In this document: in pieces, positions 61,003-64,000 of the stretch | Layout of the letters: each line of letters starts with the position of its first letter | Position numbering within the stretch: position 1 is the first letter of the stretch | From: TMED-70 sp036164085 | GTDB taxonomy: Bacteria; Chloroflexota; Dehalococcoidia; Lucifugimonadales; Lucifugimonadaceae | Length of the DNA: 64,000 nucleotides | Direction: 5' to 3' | Assembly: GCA_036164085.1 (NCBI GenBank) | Contig: JAYZJV010000052.1 | Location: 3,539-67,538, forward strand | Made by a program: the position numbers and the translations under genes | Notes under the pieces: model-generated | The model's database searches: none | Told to the model about the DNA's origin: nothing | What the model saw: the letters and a program-made list of their open reading frames with translations, nothing else

Positions 61003-61851
61003 GTGGTAAACGGTGGTTTTTTCGGAAATATTTCTAACACAATTCAACTAATGAAATCCTGTGTAAAAATTTTAAAAAAAGATAGAGAGCTAATATTGTT
61101 CCCAATTATGGCTGCTATATTTGTGATTGCTTTATTAGGAATAATTTATACTACTGGGTCTATTAACTTATCTGCAGATAATGAAGAGGAAATGTCAATT
61201 CTTCCAATTGCAATTTTAATTTTTGGAGCTAATTTTATAATTGTATTTTTCAACTCAGCATTAATATCTGCTGCACTTGAAAGATTAAGAGGAGGAGATC
61301 CAAATATATCATCAGGCCTTAGTCACGCTCTAAAACATGTCCACCATATTTTCTTCTGGTCAATTATTGTTACTATAATGGGACTAATTTTTGCAGCGAT
61401 AAAAGCTAATGGAAGAAATCGGGGAGGAGTTGGAGGAATTATGACTCAAATTTTTGCTAGCTTTTTAGAAGCAGGTTGGGCGATGATGACATTTTTTGTA
61501 GTTCCTATCATTGTTTCAGAAAATATAGGTCCTATGTCAGCTATCAAAAGGTCTTCTAGTTTATTTAAACAAACTTGGGGGAATCAAGTCGCAGCTAACT
61601 TTGGATTTGGTATTTTTCAAATAATTGCTATGTTAATAAGTTTTGGTATAGGATGGTTTTTTGGCCTTATTAATGGAACATTAGGAATTGCAGTAGGATT
61701 ACTATGTGCAACTACTTCAATTTCTATAATTTATACATTAGAAGGAATATATAAAGCTGCTTTATATGAACACGCCTTAGGAGAAAAACCGCTAGAGTTT
61801 GAAGAGCAAGACCTCAGAACAGCCTATAGAACCAATACGGCTATGGCCTAG
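61003..61851 (+). CDS. DUF6159 family membrane protein
   Basis: 282 aa with about six TM segments. SCVKILKKDRELILFPIMAAIF and LERLRGGDPNISSGL, SFLEAGWAMMTFFVVPIIVSENIGPMSAIKRSS and TWGNQVAANFGFGI are typical of DUF6159, unknown function. The start is GTG at 61003, with AGGAG six bases upstream (60992-60996). It is 56 bases after the tandem dehydratases. Confidence 0.82.
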   Translation: MVNGGFFGNISNTIQLMKSCVKILKKDRELILFPIMAAIFVIALLGIIYTTGSINLSADNEEEMSILPIAILIFGANFIIVFFNSALISAALERLRGGDPNISSGLSHALKHVHHIFFWSIIVTIMGLIFAAIKANGRNRGGVGGIMTQIFASFLEAGWAMMTFFVVPIIVSENIGPMSAIKRSSSLFKQTWGNQVAANFGFGIFQIIAMLISFGIGWFFGLINGTLGIAVGLLCATTSISIIYTLEGIYKAALYEHALGEKPLEFEEQDLRTAYRTNTAMA

Positions 61852-61937
61852 GATGAAGCAATCTAATTATTTATATTTGATGTGTGCTCAAATCCTTCTT
61901 AGGTCAAATTTACCTAAATTGAGAAGAGTTTAGGAAT

Positions 61938-62810
61938 ATGTCTAAATTAGCACTAGGAACAGTTCAATTTGGTATCGATTATGGTATTAATTCAGGTGTC
62001 AAGGTTGAGTCAAATGAAGTGATTAATATTATAAATTGTGCGCGTAATAATGATATAAGATTGTTAGATACTGCCCAACTTTATGGATCTAGTGAACAAG
62101 TTTTGGGAGATGTAAATACTCAAGATTTTGATATTGTATCCAAAACTAGAGGTTTTGCCGAAGAAGTTATTACTGAAAAATTGTCGAGTTTGGTAATCAG
62201 TGATTTATATCAGTCTCTAAAATTATTAAAACAAAAATCACTATATGGATTGTTAGTCCATCATGGTGAAGATCTATTAAAGCCTGGTGGCGAAATGATT
62301 GTCAATCAACTGCAAATTCTCAAACAACAGGGTTTAGTTAATAAAATTGGGGTTTCTGCTTATACTGATAGTCAAATAAAAAAGATTGTTGATAGATTTG
62401 ATATTGATATTATTCAATTTCCAATGAATATTTTAGATAGGCGTTTAATTGATAAGGGATTATTAAATAAAATCTATTCTAAGGGTATAGAGATACACAC
62501 GCGTTCTGTTTTTTTACAAGGTCTATTATTAATGGATTATAAGAAAAGACCAAAACAATTTGATAGATGGAATAGTTTATGGAAATTTTGGGATGAATGG
62601 CTTGCTGATAATAAATTATCTGCTCTTGAAGCAGCCATTAGATATATGATTTCAATACCTGAGATATCCAGAGTATTAGTAGGTGTCGATAATAAAGATC
62701 AATTGCAAAATATTATTAATGCTGTTGATGGAAATCTTCCACCTATTCCCGAAGAATTATCAATGAATGATCCTGACCTGTTAAATCCATCAAATTGGAG
62801 TGATTTATAA
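61938..62810 (+). CDS. Aldo/keto reductase
   Basis: 290 aa TIM-barrel oxidoreductase. Catalytic Asp and Tyr are in LLDTAQLYGSSEQVLG, Lys in DIVSKTRG and His in GLLVHHGE. LDRRLIDKGLL and SRVLVGVDNKDQLQ bind NADP. The sub-group, short and with this start (LALGTVQFGIDYGIN), often accompanies surface-polysaccharide or spore-coat-like sugar genes; no such partner is nearby. Confidence 0.88.
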   Translation: MSKLALGTVQFGIDYGINSGVKVESNEVINIINCARNNDIRLLDTAQLYGSSEQVLGDVNTQDFDIVSKTRGFAEEVITEKLSSLVISDLYQSLKLLKQKSLYGLLVHHGEDLLKPGGEMIVNQLQILKQQGLVNKIGVSAYTDSQIKKIVDRFDIDIIQFPMNILDRRLIDKGLLNKIYSKGIEIHTRSVFLQGLLLMDYKKRPKQFDRWNSLWKFWDEWLADNKLSALEAAIRYMISIPEISRVLVGVDNKDQLQNIINAVDGNLPPIPEELSMNDPDLLNPSNWSDL

Positions 62811-62849
62811 AAAAATGTCATTCGGATTTTAATTCAAAGATGGTGCGGA

Positions 62850-63953
62850 TTAAGAAAACCTTTTATGAGAAAAAGGTTCGATTGATATAGCTGTATTTTT
62901 CAACAACATAGAGTCTATAATTAATTTACCCATTGCTGGTCCTAACAAAATACCTTGTCTGCCAGTACCTGAAGCTAAGTATAGATTCCCTTTATTGGAT
63001 TTAGATAATATTGGAGATTTGTCTATTGCCAATGGCCTTAAACATGCAGTTTGAAGAACCAATTCAGAGTTTTCTAAAAACGGAAAAACAGCAATTAATG
63101 ATTCCATAATTGAAGTAAGTCCAAAATTAGAAGGGTTTTCATCAAATCCGACATCTTCTTCAGTAGTTCCAGCCCAAATCAATCCATCTTGTTTTGTTGT
63201 CACATAATTTGGGCCCCAATGAAATCCCTTTTCTATAATTTGGTCACTTTTCAATCTTAATATTTGTCCTTTTAAAGGCTTAATAGGAATTTCAAAACCA
63301 AACCATTTTGAAAAATTTGAACTCCAAGGACCAGCAGCTACTAAAACTTTTTCTGCAGAAATCTCTTTGTTATTTAAAGTTGAAATTATAACAGATTCAT
63401 CATTTTGAAAATTTAGATTTTTTACTTCAGCATTTAGTATTTCTACTCCGTTTTTTTCTGAGGCAATGCTCAATGCAAAAGTTAATTTGTATGGTTCAAC
63501 TCCACTAGAGAGTTTTGTGACAAGAGCAGATGTCACACTAGGTCCTAATCTATTATCAACTTTTTGCAAATCTTCTTTAGAACACCATTCATAAATTTCT
63601 GGGTCTAAATTATTTTCATATATAGACCTTAATTCTTTTTCATCTTGTTCATTTAAAGAAAGTTCAAAATTTGGATATGTTCTATACCCATAATCTATCC
63701 CTGAAATACCAGGGATCTCATCTGCTAAGATTTTATGCAATTCATAAGAATATTTACTTATTAGATTGTATGGATCTTTTTTAGGAAGTCCAACATGAGG
63801 AGTTATTCCTCCATAGGCAAATCCTGAAGCATGGCTTGCTATTGAATCTTTTTCGATGAGAAGAACCTTTTTTCCCTCATTTGACGCATAATACGCTGCA
63901 GAACATCCCACAACACCTCCGCCAATAATTACTATGTCATATGAATTTTTCAT
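62850..63953 (-). CDS. FAD-dependent oxidoreductase of the DAO family (glycine oxidase/D-amino acid dehydrogenase-like)
   Basis: 367 aa. IVIIGGGVVGCSAAYYASN is the FAD Rossmann motif, followed by LLIEKD and SHASGFAYGGI. VLVAAGPWSSNF and PLKGQILRLK mark the substrate part, and LYLASGTGRQGILLGPAMGK closes the FAD fold. It oxidises an amine such as glycine, sarcosine or a D-amino acid; ThiO-type glycine oxidase is possible, but it is far from the thiamine genes here. Confidence 0.85.
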   Translation of the reverse strand: MKNSYDIVIIGGGVVGCSAAYYASNEGKKVLLIEKDSIASHASGFAYGGITPHVGLPKKDPYNLISKYSYELHKILADEIPGISGIDYGYRTYPNFELSLNEQDEKELRSIYENNLDPEIYEWCSKEDLQKVDNRLGPSVTSALVTKLSSGVEPYKLTFALSIASEKNGVEILNAEVKNLNFQNDESVIISTLNNKEISAEKVLVAAGPWSSNFSKWFGFEIPIKPLKGQILRLKSDQIIEKGFHWGPNYVTTKQDGLIWAGTTEEDVGFDENPSNFGLTSIMESLIAVFPFLENSELVLQTACLRPLAIDKSPILSKSNKGNLYLASGTGRQGILLGPAMGKLIIDSMLLKNTAISIEPFSHKRFS

Positions 63954-64000
63954 TAGATCATTATTTGTTTGAAAATTGTCTTAATCATTCATCATTTTTT

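Noticed and set aside
62857..62878. Eight-base-pair hairpin AACCTTTT/AAAAGGTT at the end of the aldo/keto reductase and FAD oxidoreductase genes
   Set aside because: No T run on either side and it overlaps coding sequence; too weak to call a terminator.
1..64000. Mobile elements, prophage, defence systems and CRISPR
   Set aside because: No transposase, integrase, terminase, Cas, restriction or toxin-antitoxin motifs were seen; base composition looks even by eye, without an obvious island.

Overview
The window is a dense, AT-rich (roughly 30 % G+C by eye) bacterial chromosome segment with about 70 protein genes, one tRNA gene (Ser, anticodon UGA), very short intergenic gaps and many 1-13 bp gene overlaps. 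No phage, insertion sequence, CRISPR array or rRNA was seen. The compact layout, repeated enolase-superfamily sugar-acid dehydratases, lipoproteins with Ala/Pro/Lys-rich or Thr/Pro-rich linkers, haem A synthesis genes and a mycobacterial-type CysM suggest an aerobic, free-living, streamlined bacterium. A marine Chloroflexota lineage such as SAR202 would fit, but no rRNA is present and this placement is tentative.

Layout. 1-0.5 kb: end of thiE and thiS. 0.5-5.7 kb (minus): a dipeptide/oligopeptide ABC system (binding lipoprotein, two permeases, a cupredoxin-like lipoprotein) without ATPase genes. 6-8.4 kb: sugar-acid dehydratase, HpcH/HpaI aldolase and a small membrane protein. 8.4-16 kb: tsaD, ctaA-ctaB, infC-rpmI-rplT, ftsH, a metallo-beta-lactamase-fold hydrolase and a CPBP protease. 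16-18.4 kb: trpA, aroH and a DAHP synthase preceded by an aromatic-rich leader peptide and terminator. 18.4-25.9 kb: ribF, tyrS, polA, tRNA-Ser, ABC-F and DUF2721. 26-31.3 kb: sucCD, a second dehydratase and paired alpha/beta hydrolases. 31.3-36.7 kb (minus): a six-gene operon moeB-cysM-amidase-hyi-hyi-pgpA preceded by a Cys-rich leader peptide and terminator. 36.8-40.1 kb: an SDR, then an Rrf2 regulator, mutarotase, SDR and lactonase operon. 40.2-58.6 kb: mostly housekeeping (rplY, aminotransferase, ligA, pth, serS-lysS, coaD-rsmD, dus) with two lipoproteins and an MFS pump. 58.7-64 kb: tandem enolase-superfamily genes, a DUF6159 membrane protein, an aldo/keto reductase and an FAD oxidoreductase.

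How the genes work together. A non-phosphorylative deoxysugar route (mutarotase, SDR dehydrogenase, COG3618 lactonase, enolase-superfamily dehydratase, HpcH aldolase) can be assembled from dispersed genes. MoeB and CysM look like a sulfur-carrier-dependent cysteine pathway; ThiS, at the left edge, belongs to the same carrier family. 

The most interesting signals are two classical ribosome-stalling attenuators read directly from the sequence. One is a Tyr/Phe leader peptide before DAHP synthase. The other is a Cys leader peptide, apparently leaderless, before moeB-cysM. In both, alternative hairpins overlap an intrinsic terminator. The infC gene also has an AUA start codon behind a good Shine-Dalgarno sequence. 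Two peptide genes shorter than 60 codons (33-aa single-membrane-span and 52-aa charged) are also proposed.
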